Assembly (NCBI GenBank): GCA_947625805.1
Contig: CANQPT010000006.1
Location: forward strand, 1 to 61,808
From: an uncultured Clostridia bacterium
GTDB taxonomy: Bacteria > Bacillota > Clostridia > Oscillospirales > CAG-272
Length of the DNA: 61,808 nt
Direction of reading: 5' to 3'
The position numbers and the translations under genes were made by a program. Positions 46,326 to 55,877 of this stretch are shown piece by piece. The notes beneath the pieces were generated by a model. That model was given only the letters and a program-made list of their open reading frames with translations, was not told where the DNA came from and searched no databases. Numbering within the stretch: position 1 is the stretch's first letter; the number at the start of each line of letters is the position of its first letter.

Positions 46326-46596
46326 GGCAATACAATCAGGGTACAATGCGCCCCTGACGGCGCAATTTCCCGCTTTGCTGTGTTATCGGCCTCGGAATAC
46401 GATAGTATTCCATCGGCCTGCTGCCTTGCAAATCAAAAAATCGCGCTCGTCAGGGGTCGGAGATTTTTCAGGAGAATGCCCGCCGATGAATGCAAGGCGC
46501 GCGCTTGCAGGCATACAAACGTATGGCAAAAGCGCGTAACACAGCAGGCGCGGCGGGCATTCCCTGAAAAACGCGTTGTATCCTGATTGTATTGCC
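46326..46596. mobile_element. foldback MITE-like element (copy C of the repeat family)
   Basis: terminal inverted repeats GGCAATACAATCAGGGTACAATGCG / GGCAATACAATCAGGATACAACGCG; further internal pairing (TGCTGTGTTA). Confidence 0.65.
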
Positions 46597-46609
46597 TTAA
46601 CTTTCATGT

Positions 46610-46654
46610 ATAAAATACCGCCGGAGGCGACCAGATGGTTACTTCCGGCGGTAC
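46610..46654. terminator. hairpin terminator of sigma factor gene
   Basis: TACCGCCGGA...TTCCGGCGGTA. Confidence 0.55.
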
Positions 46655-46659
46655 TGTTT

Positions 46660-48318
46660 TTACTTTTCAACACTCATCCAACAACCTTCTGCACCGATAC
46701 CATTCTCGGGAGGTGTTAATACGCCTTTTTCGATAAGACATTCAACCACTGCGTCAAGAATCGGCATACTCGCAAGTGTATTCGCAAATCCCCATTCTCC
46801 GATAAGATAATCGGGAACAGACCTTTTGATAAGTTTTGCCAGCTTGGATGCAACAATTTCAGCATCGGCGTCGAAATATCCATTCCGCAAATCATTACTG
46901 ATCTCAAACAGTCTGTTACTGTCAGAAAACGCATTTACAAGAATCTTGGTATAAATTACATTTCCATCGCGATACAAATAGCCGTACTCAATCGCCTTTG
47001 CAACGTGCTCCTTTTCTTTTTCAGAAAGCAACGTAATATCAAGACCGTCAATGGCACGGAGTGCAAGTTGGGTCAGAGGGTCTTTAGAGACGTTTAATCC
47101 GCAGTCAAAGTGTTTTTTAATGCGTGTGATATAGATATTACGAAGAAGAATATCAGAAAATCCGCACACGTTTTGCGCGCTAACGCTATCCATACCGCCG
47201 CCGTAATACATGCCGTTATCCACATATCCATACACACTAAACGGACGATCCGGTTTTTCAACATCCGCAAAATGATTTTTCTTCAAAGCGCACTCAACAC
47301 AATACGCGAAGGCGTTAGCAATGTGGGATATCTGTTGCCAAAGGATAAGATTTATGTCAACTTTCTTGTTCAGATACGGAAAAGCAAGATATCCGGCTTT
47401 ATGTTCCTCAATAAAGTTTGATATGGTTTCGCAGATTTTCGGTAAATGCTCTGTGTAAATTGCATTTGCTTTTTCAAATACGTCCTTATCAAGCAAAATG
47501 AAATTAAGCGCATATTTGCCGTTTTCCAAGCGACGAAGAAACCCGTACATTCCATTTTCGCCTTTGCAGAGGATTTCAAGTTCTTCTTCAACGTAAATGG
47601 TTGGAACGTTAAGTTCCTCTGCGATTTCAGAAGCGCTCATTGGCTTGTTGTGGCAAAGCCACACAATATGATTCGAGAACATTCTCGTGCATACGTTACG
47701 CGGATCTCCCCATGCAGGACTACCCGTTCCCCAAATCACGTAATCAATTTTATCAAGCGCCACGGGCTTATTATAAGTTTCTTCCATTTCTTTTACCTCC
47801 ATTTTGATCTTTTGTCTTGCTGAAAAGAGCCTTTGACGAATGGTTCCCTCACTTGTTCCTTGTGCCTTGGCTATTTGAGCAGTGGAAAGACCGTCTATGT
47901 AGAACATTATCATGACTTCACGATACGCCTTTGTTAAAAAAGCAATTCTGCGGTATACGGAAGTTAATAATTCTGCGGTATCATCAGAAGTATCTTCTTG
48001 TGCAACGCCGAGCAAGATTTCTTCCGAATCGCCTTCATAGACGGCATCTGCGTGTTTCCTCCTATTATTTGAAAAATCGGCATAAACGTTACGAGCCACT
48101 TTCCAAATGAACGGATATACGTTTTCAATTTCCCCGTTACTATTGGCAGCTTTAACGAGTGCATAGATTATATCCGAGCATAGTTCCTCTGCCTCGTAGC
48201 TGTCATTTGTTCTTGCGTAACAAAAGCCAAATAGCTTATCAATCAAGTAGTCATCAAAATATTTTAGCAAGTCCTGTTTTTTCATCTGTTTTCCCAAGCG
48301 ATCGATCAATGCTTTCAC
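46660..48318 (-). CDS. ECF-like sigma-70 factor with ~370-aa C-terminal extension (HTH + possible sensor)
   Basis: YFDDYLIDKLFGFCYARTNDSYEAEELCSDIIYALVKA; YREVMIMFYIDGLSTAQIAKAQGTSEGTIRQRLFSARQKIK; later SASEIAEELNVPTIYVEEELEIL. Confidence 0.85.
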   Translation of the reverse strand: MKALIDRLGKQMKKQDLLKYFDDYLIDKLFGFCYARTNDSYEAEELCSDIIYALVKAANSNGEIENVYPFIWKVARNVYADFSNNRRKHADAVYEGDSEEILLGVAQEDTSDDTAELLTSVYRRIAFLTKAYREVMIMFYIDGLSTAQIAKAQGTSEGTIRQRLFSARQKIKMEVKEMEETYNKPVALDKIDYVIWGTGSPAWGDPRNVCTRMFSNHIVWLCHNKPMSASEIAEELNVPTIYVEEELEILCKGENGMYGFLRRLENGKYALNFILLDKDVFEKANAIYTEHLPKICETISNFIEEHKAGYLAFPYLNKKVDINLILWQQISHIANAFAYCVECALKKNHFADVEKPDRPFSVYGYVDNGMYYGGGMDSVSAQNVCGFSDILLRNIYITRIKKHFDCGLNVSKDPLTQLALRAIDGLDITLLSEKEKEHVAKAIEYGYLYRDGNVIYTKILVNAFSDSNRLFEISNDLRNGYFDADAEIVASKLAKLIKRSVPDYLIGEWGFANTLASMPILDAVVECLIEKGVLTPPENGIGAEGCWMSVEK

Positions 48319-48521
48319 TTATATAGTCCGTGCGTTTATGAAAATGTTAGGTGGTATTCATAAAAAAATTGAAAAAAGATTGAGGATTCGGCAATAATCC
48401 ATTGTAATTTTTACATTAGCAGGAAATTTATCCCAAAACATTGTAAAGAGTATGAATCCGTGATATAATACGCTTGCAGTATGATTTTGATAATGCTGTA
48501 AAATCAGGGGGGAAAAATAAA

Positions 48522-49349
48522 ATGGGGAGAAAACTCTTTTGTGATATATGTCCGGCAACTTATAAGATTTCTTTGGAAAAAGAAATTTTGATAAAAGATA
48601 TAAAAAACACATTTGGTAAAGAAAAAATAGCGAAAACATTTTCAAGTGACGAATTACCTAATATAGTCAAAAGCCACAGTTCCATTCTACTTCGGAACTT
48701 AGTTGGCGTTGACCCTGAATTGCAGAAAAATAAAGTTACAAACATCATGCTGGCTTGTAATAAAATTAACGGTATCATTGTACGTCCGGGAGAAACTTTC
48801 TCTTTTTGGTGCACAGTAGGTAAGCCGGGGAAAAAGGCTGGCTATAAAGAAGGTCTTGTAATCGGTCGAAATGGTTTGACATCGGGATATGGCGGCGGAT
48901 TGTGCCAAATGGCCAATATGATTCATTGGTTAGTTTTAAACAGCCCTTTAGAAGTAACAGAATTACATCATCATTCAGATGCATTATTTCCTGATGACAG
49001 GAGAAGAATTCCGTTTGGATCAGGAACGTCAGTTTCCTACAACAGTGTTGATTACAGATTTAAAAATAATACCAATCAAGATATTCAAATTCTTGTATGG
49101 TGTGAAAATGGCGAGTTATGCGGTGAATTAAGAAGTCAAAGAGAATTCCCTTATCGTTACAAACTGGTAGAAGAGAATCATCATTTTAAAAAAGAGGGTA
49201 ATAGATACTTTAGAATTTCACAAGTTTACAGAATTGTGATTGATAGAACCTCAAATGAAGAATTGTATAGAGAATTAATCTTAGATAATCATTCTGCTGT
49301 TTTGTATGATTATTCTTTCATACCAAAAGATCAAATAAGAGATGATTGA
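48522..49349 (+). CDS. VanW-like protein
   Basis: IIVRPGETFSFWCTVGKPGKKAGYKEGLVIGRNGLTSGYGGGLCQMANMIHWLVLNSPLEVTELHHHSDAL. Confidence 0.88.
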   Translation: MGRKLFCDICPATYKISLEKEILIKDIKNTFGKEKIAKTFSSDELPNIVKSHSSILLRNLVGVDPELQKNKVTNIMLACNKINGIIVRPGETFSFWCTVGKPGKKAGYKEGLVIGRNGLTSGYGGGLCQMANMIHWLVLNSPLEVTELHHHSDALFPDDRRRIPFGSGTSVSYNSVDYRFKNNTNQDIQILVWCENGELCGELRSQREFPYRYKLVEENHHFKKEGNRYFRISQVYRIVIDRTSNEELYRELILDNHSAVLYDYSFIPKDQIRDD

Positions 49350-50754
49350 GATGATAAATAAAATAAAGAAAATCGTGAAAGAGCATCCGGATAAAATCGC
49401 TTATAAGGTTAAGGAAAATAGTATCACCTATAATGAATTATGGAATCAAGCAAATGGTTACGCGCAACTTTTAAAAAAGCAAGGAACTTCTCCCGTAATC
49501 ATATATGGAAATAAAAACGTTGACATTGTTGTTTCTATATTGGCTTGCATCATTGCTGATAGGCCTTATGTACCTGTCGGATTATGTACGCCATTATATA
49601 GAGTACAACAGATAATAGACATTACAAATTCTTCTTTGATTTTATCTGAGAATAAACTATCATTAAACAATGCAGATTGTATTGATTTAGAGGGGCTGAA
49701 AAAATACGAGAATGTTCCAATAAAAGAAAATAAAAATGATATCGTATATATTATATTCACTTCCGGAAGTACAGGTATTCCAAAGGGCGTCGCAATTTCT
49801 AAGACAAATCTAAATAACTTTATCAACTGGATTTCTAATTTAAAGCCTTTATGTGATTATAAAGATATAAGGGTATTGAATCAAGCCAGTTTTAGCTTTG
49901 ATCTAAGTGTTGCCGATTTATATTATTCGTTATGTAATGGACATACCTTAATTGCACTTGATAACGACATACAAGAAGAATATAACGAAATATTCAGTAT
50001 AATGGCTGAAATAGATGTTGCAGTTATGACGCCAACATTTATGAAGCTGTGTTTACTCAATCATGATTTTAATTCGAAAAAATATCCTGATTTTCGGTGT
50101 GTTTATTTTTGTGGCGAACGACTGGAAGTTAAAACTGTAAAGAAACTATATGATGCGTTCCCCAATTTAAAAGTCATGAATGCTTATGGGCCGACAGAAG
50201 CAACGTCTGCAGTATCGGCAATATTAATAACAAAAGAAATGGCAAATACCCTGCAATTGCTCCCTGTCGGTGAAGCAGAAAATTTTGCAACCGATATAGA
50301 AATAATAGATGATGAAATCGTATTAAAAGGAGAAAGTGTATTTGGCGGATATCTATCCAATGACTCGGGAGGATATTATAAAGAAAACGATGTTAATTGT
50401 TTCAGAACAAACGATATCGGATACATTGAAAACGGGAAATTATATTGCAAGGGAAGGAAAGATACGCAGATCAAATATAAAGGCTATCGTATTGAACTGA
50501 GTGATATTGAGAATAACATCAATTTAATTGACGGTGTTAAAGATTGTATTGTCGTTGCAAAAGGAGACGATTCCATTGTAAAAACAATAAAAGCATTTGT
50601 GGTAGCCGATAATATTCGGGATGTTAACGATATAAAATTAGAAATTAAAAAATATATACCGGCTTATATGGTACCTAAAACGATTCAAATAATTGATAAA
50701 TTACCAATCAATCAAAATGGGAAAATAGATAGAAAGAGGTTACGTGATTTATGA
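49348..50754 (+). CDS. stand-alone amino acid adenylation enzyme, DltA-like
   Basis: FTSGSTGIPKGVAISKTNLNNFINW; FSFDLSVADLYYSL; NAYGPTEATSAV; GRKDTQIKYKGYRIELSDIE; NQNGKIDRKRL. Confidence 0.88.
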   Translation, partial: EMINKIKKIVKEHPDKIAYKVKENSITYNELWNQANGYAQLLKKQGTSPVIIYGNKNVDIVVSILACIIADRPYVPVGLCTPLYRVQQIIDITNSSLILSENKLSLNNADCIDLEGLKKYENVPIKENKNDIVYIIFTSGSTGIPKGVAISKTNLNNFINWISNLKPLCDYKDIRVLNQASFSFDLSVADLYYSLCNGHTLIALDNDIQEEYNEIFSIMAEIDVAVMTPTFMKLCLLNHDFNSKKYPDFRCVYFCGERLEVKTVKKLYDAFPNLKVMNAYGPTEATSAVSAILITKEMANTLQLLPVGEAENFATDIEIIDDEIVLKGESVFGGYLSNDSGGYYKENDVNCFRTNDIGYIENGKLYCKGRKDTQIKYKGYRIELSDIENNINLIDGVKDCIVVAKGDDSIVKTIKAFVVADNIRDVNDIKLEIKKYIPAYMVPKTIQIIDKLPINQNGKIDRKRLRDL

Positions 50755-51017
50755 TGAATACTAAGATTGATGTTCCGAAGTTACTATATGAAATATGTGA
50801 AGACGAAGGGGTCTATGAAGAAAATATTGACTTGATCGAAAGTGGATTATTGGATTCTTACGCCTTCATAGAATTATTTTCAAGATTAGAGGATTATGGC
50901 ATTAATATTCAACCAACCAGAATTGACAGATCGCAATTAAGAACCGTGAAGGGAATTGAATCTCTAATTCATGATTCTCTCCTTTCCCTTTCCTGTGAAA
51001 AAGGCACAAAGAAATAA
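50751..51017 (+). CDS. carrier protein, DltC-like
   Basis: ENIDLIESGLLDSYAFIELFSRLEDYGINIQPTRIDR; overlaps adenylation gene stop. Confidence 0.82.
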   Translation: MMNTKIDVPKLLYEICEDEGVYEENIDLIESGLLDSYAFIELFSRLEDYGINIQPTRIDRSQLRTVKGIESLIHDSLLSLSCEKGTKK

Positions 51018-51178
51018 TGCACAGTAAAAAAACAGCCGAGTTTCTTTTTGTCCCTATCCGGGATAACTCATCATCGACAAATCCACAAAGGGACGCAGGG
51101 AAGTGCGGCGGTCACAGCTTGACTTTTGGGCGGTTTTCTGCTATACTGAAGTAAGAAGATACTTCGACGAGGAACGCA

Positions 51179-51898
51179 ATGGCACTTTATGATCTTGCGG
51201 GGCTTTTGGTGGAAATGTCGCCGCGTTATCCGACCCTGCTCACACAGGCCGAGCCCTATCGCTCCGAGCGCGACGGCAAAGCACAGATCACGATCACTCC
51301 GCCGCAGGATTATGTCGCACAGATGCAGGAGAACGATCCGGGGTTAAGTGAGGATCAGTGCGAATATTTGGCCTTTGGATCGCTCTTTTACCGGCAGTTG
51401 CTGCGCTTTGGCGGCATGATGCTTCATTCCTCTGCCGTGGTAGCCGACGGTCGGGCATATCTGTTCACCGCGCCGCCCGGAACGGGAAAATCCACCCACA
51501 CTGCCCTATGGTTACAGAAGTTCGGAGAGCGGGCGTATATTCTCAATGATGATAAACCGGCGCTGCGCTTTGCAGACGGAAAGTTGTACGCCTACGGCAC
51601 GCCCTTTTCGGGCAAAACCGATCTTTCCCGCAATACCTGCGCGCCCGTGGCGGGTATCTGCATTCTCGAGCGAGGCACAGTCGATTGCATCGCGCCCATC
51701 AGCGCCGAGCAGGCTCTGCCCCTCTTGTATGAACAGACCGTGCGTATCCTGCCCCGTACGGGTGCAGAGTTGATGCTGGATATTTTAGTGCGTACAGCAC
51801 AGGCGGCGCCGCTCTTTCGCATGCAGTGCACGCCTACACCCACGGCGGTGCTGATCGCCTATCAGGCCATGTGCCCCAAGGATAAGGAGAAAAGGTAA
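51179..51898 (+). CDS. HprK-like kinase (RiPP/PqqD-associated type)
   Basis: LHSSAVVADGRAYLFTAPPGTGKSTHTALWLQKFGERAYILNDDKPALR. Confidence 0.8.
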   Translation: MALYDLAGLLVEMSPRYPTLLTQAEPYRSERDGKAQITITPPQDYVAQMQENDPGLSEDQCEYLAFGSLFYRQLLRFGGMMLHSSAVVADGRAYLFTAPPGTGKSTHTALWLQKFGERAYILNDDKPALRFADGKLYAYGTPFSGKTDLSRNTCAPVAGICILERGTVDCIAPISAEQALPLLYEQTVRILPRTGAELMLDILVRTAQAAPLFRMQCTPTPTAVLIAYQAMCPKDKEKR

Positions 51899-51899
51899 G

Positions 51900-52166
51900 A
51901 TGAAGATTAAAAACGATTTTATTCTGCGCAAGGTAGGAGATACCGGCGCGGTCGTGCCGGTCGGACAAGCATCCCGGGAATTTGACGGCATGGTGACCCT
52001 TAACGCAACCGGAGTTTTTCTCTGGGAACATCTGCAAAAGAAAACCACCCGCGAAGCCCTGATCGCCGCGCTGACCGCCGAATACGAGGTGGACCCGCAG
52101 GTCGCAAGTGCCGACGTCGACGCTTTTCTGCAAAATGCAAAAGACGCAGGACTACTTGTGGAATAA
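51900..52166 (+). CDS. PqqD-family peptide-binding chaperone
   Basis: DFILRKVGDTGAVVPVGQASREFDGMVTLNATGVFLWEHLQKKTTREALIAALTAEYEVD. Confidence 0.85.
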   Translation: MKIKNDFILRKVGDTGAVVPVGQASREFDGMVTLNATGVFLWEHLQKKTTREALIAALTAEYEVDPQVASADVDAFLQNAKDAGLLVE

Positions 52167-52194
52167 TGGTTGTAAATCCCATCAAAACCCGAAA

Positions 52195-52226
52195 AAACCG
52201 CACACGCCCGTGTGCGGCTTTTTTCA
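52195..52226. terminator. bidirectional terminator between pqqD-like and rpoC
   Basis: AAAACCGCACACGCCCGTGTGCGGCTTTTTT. Confidence 0.75.
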
Positions 52227-52237
52227 TCTATTGCGGA

Positions 52238-55200
52238 TCAATCGGCGGTTTCGGTCTTCTCCGCAGGCTCTGCGGGCGCGTTTTCTTCCGCTACAGGCGC
52301 GTTCTCTTCTGCCGCAGGCTCGGCCGGGATCGGCTCTTGCCCGGAAGGCTCGTTCTTTTCGACGCCGACCTCATGGTAGCGGGCCATACCCGTTCCCGCT
52401 GGGATCAATTTACCGATAATCACGTTCTCCTTCAGACCCAGCAGGTGGTCGACTTTACCGTGAATGGCCGCCTCGGTGAGCACCTTGGTGGTCTCCTGGA
52501 AGGATGCCGCGGATAAGAAAGATTCGGTCATCAGCGACGCCTTGGTGATACCCAACAGTGTCGGTACGCCGACGGCCGGGCAAAGTTCGATCTCGCCTGC
52601 GTCGATGCGCGCCTGAATCTGCTCGTTGGCACGCTGGAACTCGAGTTTATCGACCATAGAGCCAATCAAAAGATCGGTATCTCCGCTGTCCTCGATGCGC
52701 ACCTTGCGGGTCATCTGGCGGGCAATGACTTCGATATGCTTATCGTTGATCTCAACCGACTCCATACGGTAGACCCTCTGCACCTCGCGGAGCAGGTAGT
52801 CGTAGGTTTCGTCGAGACCGTTGATCCGGGCGATATCCTGCGGATACTTGTTGCCCTCGGTCAGCGCCTGACCCTTGACCACATAGTCGCCCTCTGCGAC
52901 CAAGATCCGTATGCCGTATGCCACGGGGTAGAACTTCTGTTCTCCGCCTTCGCCGGTCAGAACGATATTGCGCATATGCTTGATCTCGTCAAAGCTGACC
53001 GTTCCGGCGATCTCGGCAAGCACGGCAGTCTTTTTGGGTCTGCGTGCCTCGAACAACTCTTCGACACGGGGCAGACCGTTGGTGATATCCGATCCTGATG
53101 CCACGCCGCCCTGGTGGAACGTTCTCATGGTCAACTGTGTACCCGGCTCACCGATCGACTGTGCCGCGATGATACCCACAGCCTCACCCACGTTGACCTT
53201 CTTGCTGGTGGCAAGGTCGCTGCCGTAACAGTGTGCGCAGACGCCGTTCTTGGCCTCGCACTCGAGAATGGTGCGGATATAGACCCGCTCGATTCCGGCG
53301 TTCACAATGGCCGTGACCTGTGCCGCGTTCAGCATATCGCCGTCGGATGCAAGCACTTCACCGGTGGCGGGATCCACCGCGTCGCCGATGATATAACGGC
53401 CCAAAAGGCGGTCGGACAACGGCTCGATGACGTCGTTGTCGTCGGTGATCTGGCTGACCCAGATACCCTTGCGTGTGCCGCAGTCCTCCTCGCGGATAAT
53501 GACCTCCTGGGAAACGTCCACAAGACGGCGGGTCAGATAACCTGAGTCTGCGGTACGAAGCGCCGTATCGGACAGAGATTTACGTGAGCCTCTTGCCGCC
53601 ATGAAGTACTCGAGGATATTAAGCCCCTCGCGGAAGTTACTCTTGATCGGGATCTCCATGGTACGACCGGTGGCAGACATCATCAGTCCGCGCATACCGG
53701 CAAGCTGACGCATCTGGGTAATGTTACCGCGGGCTCCCGAATCGGACATCATCTTGAGCGGATTGTACCGATCAAGCCCCGACTGGAGTGCGGTGACCAC
53801 GTCCTTGGTAGCCTGAGTCCAGATATCGACCACCGCATTGTAGCGCTCTTCCTCGGTCAACTCGCCTCGCTCAAAGTGTCCGAAGATGTTCTCTACCTGC
53901 TTTTCCGCATCTGCGATGATGTCATATTTTGCCTGCGGAATTTCGACGTCGGCAACCGAGATCGAGATAGCCGCTTTGGTAGAATATTTATAGCCCATCG
54001 ACTTGATGTTGTCGAGCACCTGAGCGGTAGTTGCCGAGCCGTGCAGTTTCATGCAGCGGTCGACGATCTCGCGCAAATCCTTGCTCTTGACCGTGAACAT
54101 GACCTCAAGATCGAGCAGTTTGTCGGGATCAGAACGATCCACAAAGCCAAGATCCTGCGGAATCTGACTGTTGAAAATCAACCGTCCCAGAGTCGCGTCG
54201 ATCATGCCGCTATGCTCGACCCCGTCGATCTGTCTGGTAACGCGGATACGAATGGGGGCGTGCAGGCCCAGATCGCCGTTCTCATAAGCCATCATGGCCT
54301 CGTTGAAGTCGCGGTAAGCATGACCCTCACCCGGCTCGCCCGCCTTGTCGATGGTAAGATAGAACGATCCGAGCACCATGTCCTGGGAAGGCACTGCCAC
54401 GGCACGGCCGTCCGCCGGCTTTAAGAAATTGTTGGCCGACAGCATGAGGAAACGTGCCTCCGCCTGTGCCTCGCTGGAAAGCGGGACGTGTACCGGCATC
54501 TGGTCGCCGTCAAAGTCGGCGTTGAAAGCGGTACAAACCAACGGATGCAGTTTGATGGCGCGGCCCTCTACCAGCACAGGCTCGAATGCCTGAATGGACA
54601 GACGGTGCAGGGTGGGCGCACGGTTGAGCAGAACCGGATGGTCCTTGATGACGTTTTCGAGCGCGTCCCATACCTCGGGTGCGACCTTCTCGACCTTTTT
54701 CTTTGCGTCCTTGATGTTGGTGGCCTTTTGCGTTTCCACCAAACGCTTCATGACAAACGGCTTGAACAGTTCCAGCGCCATTTCCTTGGGAAGACCGCAC
54801 TGATAGATCTTAAGTTCAGGGCCTACCACGATTACCGAACGGCCGGAGTAGTCCACACGTTTGCCGAGAAGATTCTGACGGAAGCGTCCCTGCTTACCGC
54901 GCAGCATCTCGGAGAGCGACTTGAGCGGACGGCTGGAAGGGCCGGTGACCGGCTTGCCGCGTCTGCCGTTGTCGATCAGAGAATCGACCGCCTCCTGCAG
55001 CATACGCTTCTCATTGCGGATAATGATATCCGGAGCATGCAGTTCCATCAGCCGTTTGAGACGGTTGTTGCGGTTGATCACGCGGCGGTAGAGGTCGTTC
55101 AGGTCCGAGGTTGCAAACCGACCGCCGTCAAGTTGTGTCATCGGTCGGATATCCGGAGGGCTGACCGGGACCACGTCAAGAATCATCCACTCGGGCTTGT

Positions 55201-55858
55201 TGCCCGAAAGGCGGAACGCCTCGACGACTTCTAAGCGCTTGATAATGCGGGTCTTTTTCTGACCGGTCGCGGTTTTGAGTTCTTCCTTGAGCTGCTTCGA
55301 GAGCGCCTCCACATCGATCTCGGCAAGCAGTTCCTTGATGGCTTCTGCGCCCATGCCGACCCGGAAGTCGTTTTCATAGCGCTCGTAGTACTCCTTGTAT
55401 TCGCGGTCATCCAGTTGCTGATATTTCTCGAGCGGCGTGCTGCCCGGATCGATGACGATATACTGGGCAAAGTAGAGCACCTTTTCCAGCGCCCGGGGCG
55501 ACAGGTCAAGGAAGAGCGCCATGCGGGAGGGGATGGCCTTGAAATACCAGATATGGGAAACCGGAGCGGCAAGCTCAATATGACCCATTCTCTCACGGCG
55601 CACTTTTTTGGTCGTAACCTCAACCCCGCACTTTTCGCACACCTTGCCCTTGTAGCGCACGCGCTTATATTTACCGCACAAGCACTCCCAGTCCTTGGTA
55701 GGCCCAAAGATCCTCTCGCAGAACAGGCCGTCCCGTTCTGCCTTCAGGGTGCGGTAGTTGATGGTCTCCGGCTTAGTGACCTCGCCATAGGACCAGCTTC
55801 TGATTGTATCGGGAGAAGCCAGACCGATTTGGATGGAATCAAATGCGTTATCGTTCAT
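52238..55858 (-). CDS. rpoC: RNA polymerase beta' subunit
   Basis: [16 protein letters not shown]; zinc motif [23 protein letters not shown]. Confidence 0.99.
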   Translation of the reverse strand: MNDNAFDSIQIGLASPDTIRSWSYGEVTKPETINYRTLKAERDGLFCERIFGPTKDWECLCGKYKRVRYKGKVCEKCGVEVTTKKVRRERMGHIELAAPVSHIWYFKAIPSRMALFLDLSPRALEKVLYFAQYIVIDPGSTPLEKYQQLDDREYKEYYERYENDFRVGMGAEAIKELLAEIDVEALSKQLKEELKTATGQKKTRIIKRLEVVEAFRLSGNKPEWMILDVVPVSPPDIRPMTQLDGGRFATSDLNDLYRRVINRNNRLKRLMELHAPDIIIRNEKRMLQEAVDSLIDNGRRGKPVTGPSSRPLKSLSEMLRGKQGRFRQNLLGKRVDYSGRSVIVVGPELKIYQCGLPKEMALELFKPFVMKRLVETQKATNIKDAKKKVEKVAPEVWDALENVIKDHPVLLNRAPTLHRLSIQAFEPVLVEGRAIKLHPLVCTAFNADFDGDQMPVHVPLSSEAQAEARFLMLSANNFLKPADGRAVAVPSQDMVLGSFYLTIDKAGEPGEGHAYRDFNEAMMAYENGDLGLHAPIRIRVTRQIDGVEHSGMIDATLGRLIFNSQIPQDLGFVDRSDPDKLLDLEVMFTVKSKDLREIVDRCMKLHGSATTAQVLDNIKSMGYKYSTKAAISISVADVEIPQAKYDIIADAEKQVENIFGHFERGELTEEERYNAVVDIWTQATKDVVTALQSGLDRYNPLKMMSDSGARGNITQMRQLAGMRGLMMSATGRTMEIPIKSNFREGLNILEYFMAARGSRKSLSDTALRTADSGYLTRRLVDVSQEVIIREEDCGTRKGIWVSQITDDNDVIEPLSDRLLGRYIIGDAVDPATGEVLASDGDMLNAAQVTAIVNAGIERVYIRTILECEAKNGVCAHCYGSDLATSKKVNVGEAVGIIAAQSIGEPGTQLTMRTFHQGGVASGSDITNGLPRVEELFEARRPKKTAVLAEIAGTVSFDEIKHMRNIVLTGEGGEQKFYPVAYGIRILVAEGDYVVKGQALTEGNKYPQDIARINGLDETYDYLLREVQRVYRMESVEINDKHIEVIARQMTRKVRIEDSGDTDLLIGSMVDKLEFQRANEQIQARIDAGEIELCPAVGVPTLLGITKASLMTESFLSAASFQETTKVLTEAAIHGKVDHLLGLKENVIIGKLIPAGTGMARYHEVGVEKNEPSGQEPIPAEPAAEENAPVAEENAPAEPAEKTETAD

Positions 55859-55877
55859 TCCTATCTTCTCCTAACTC

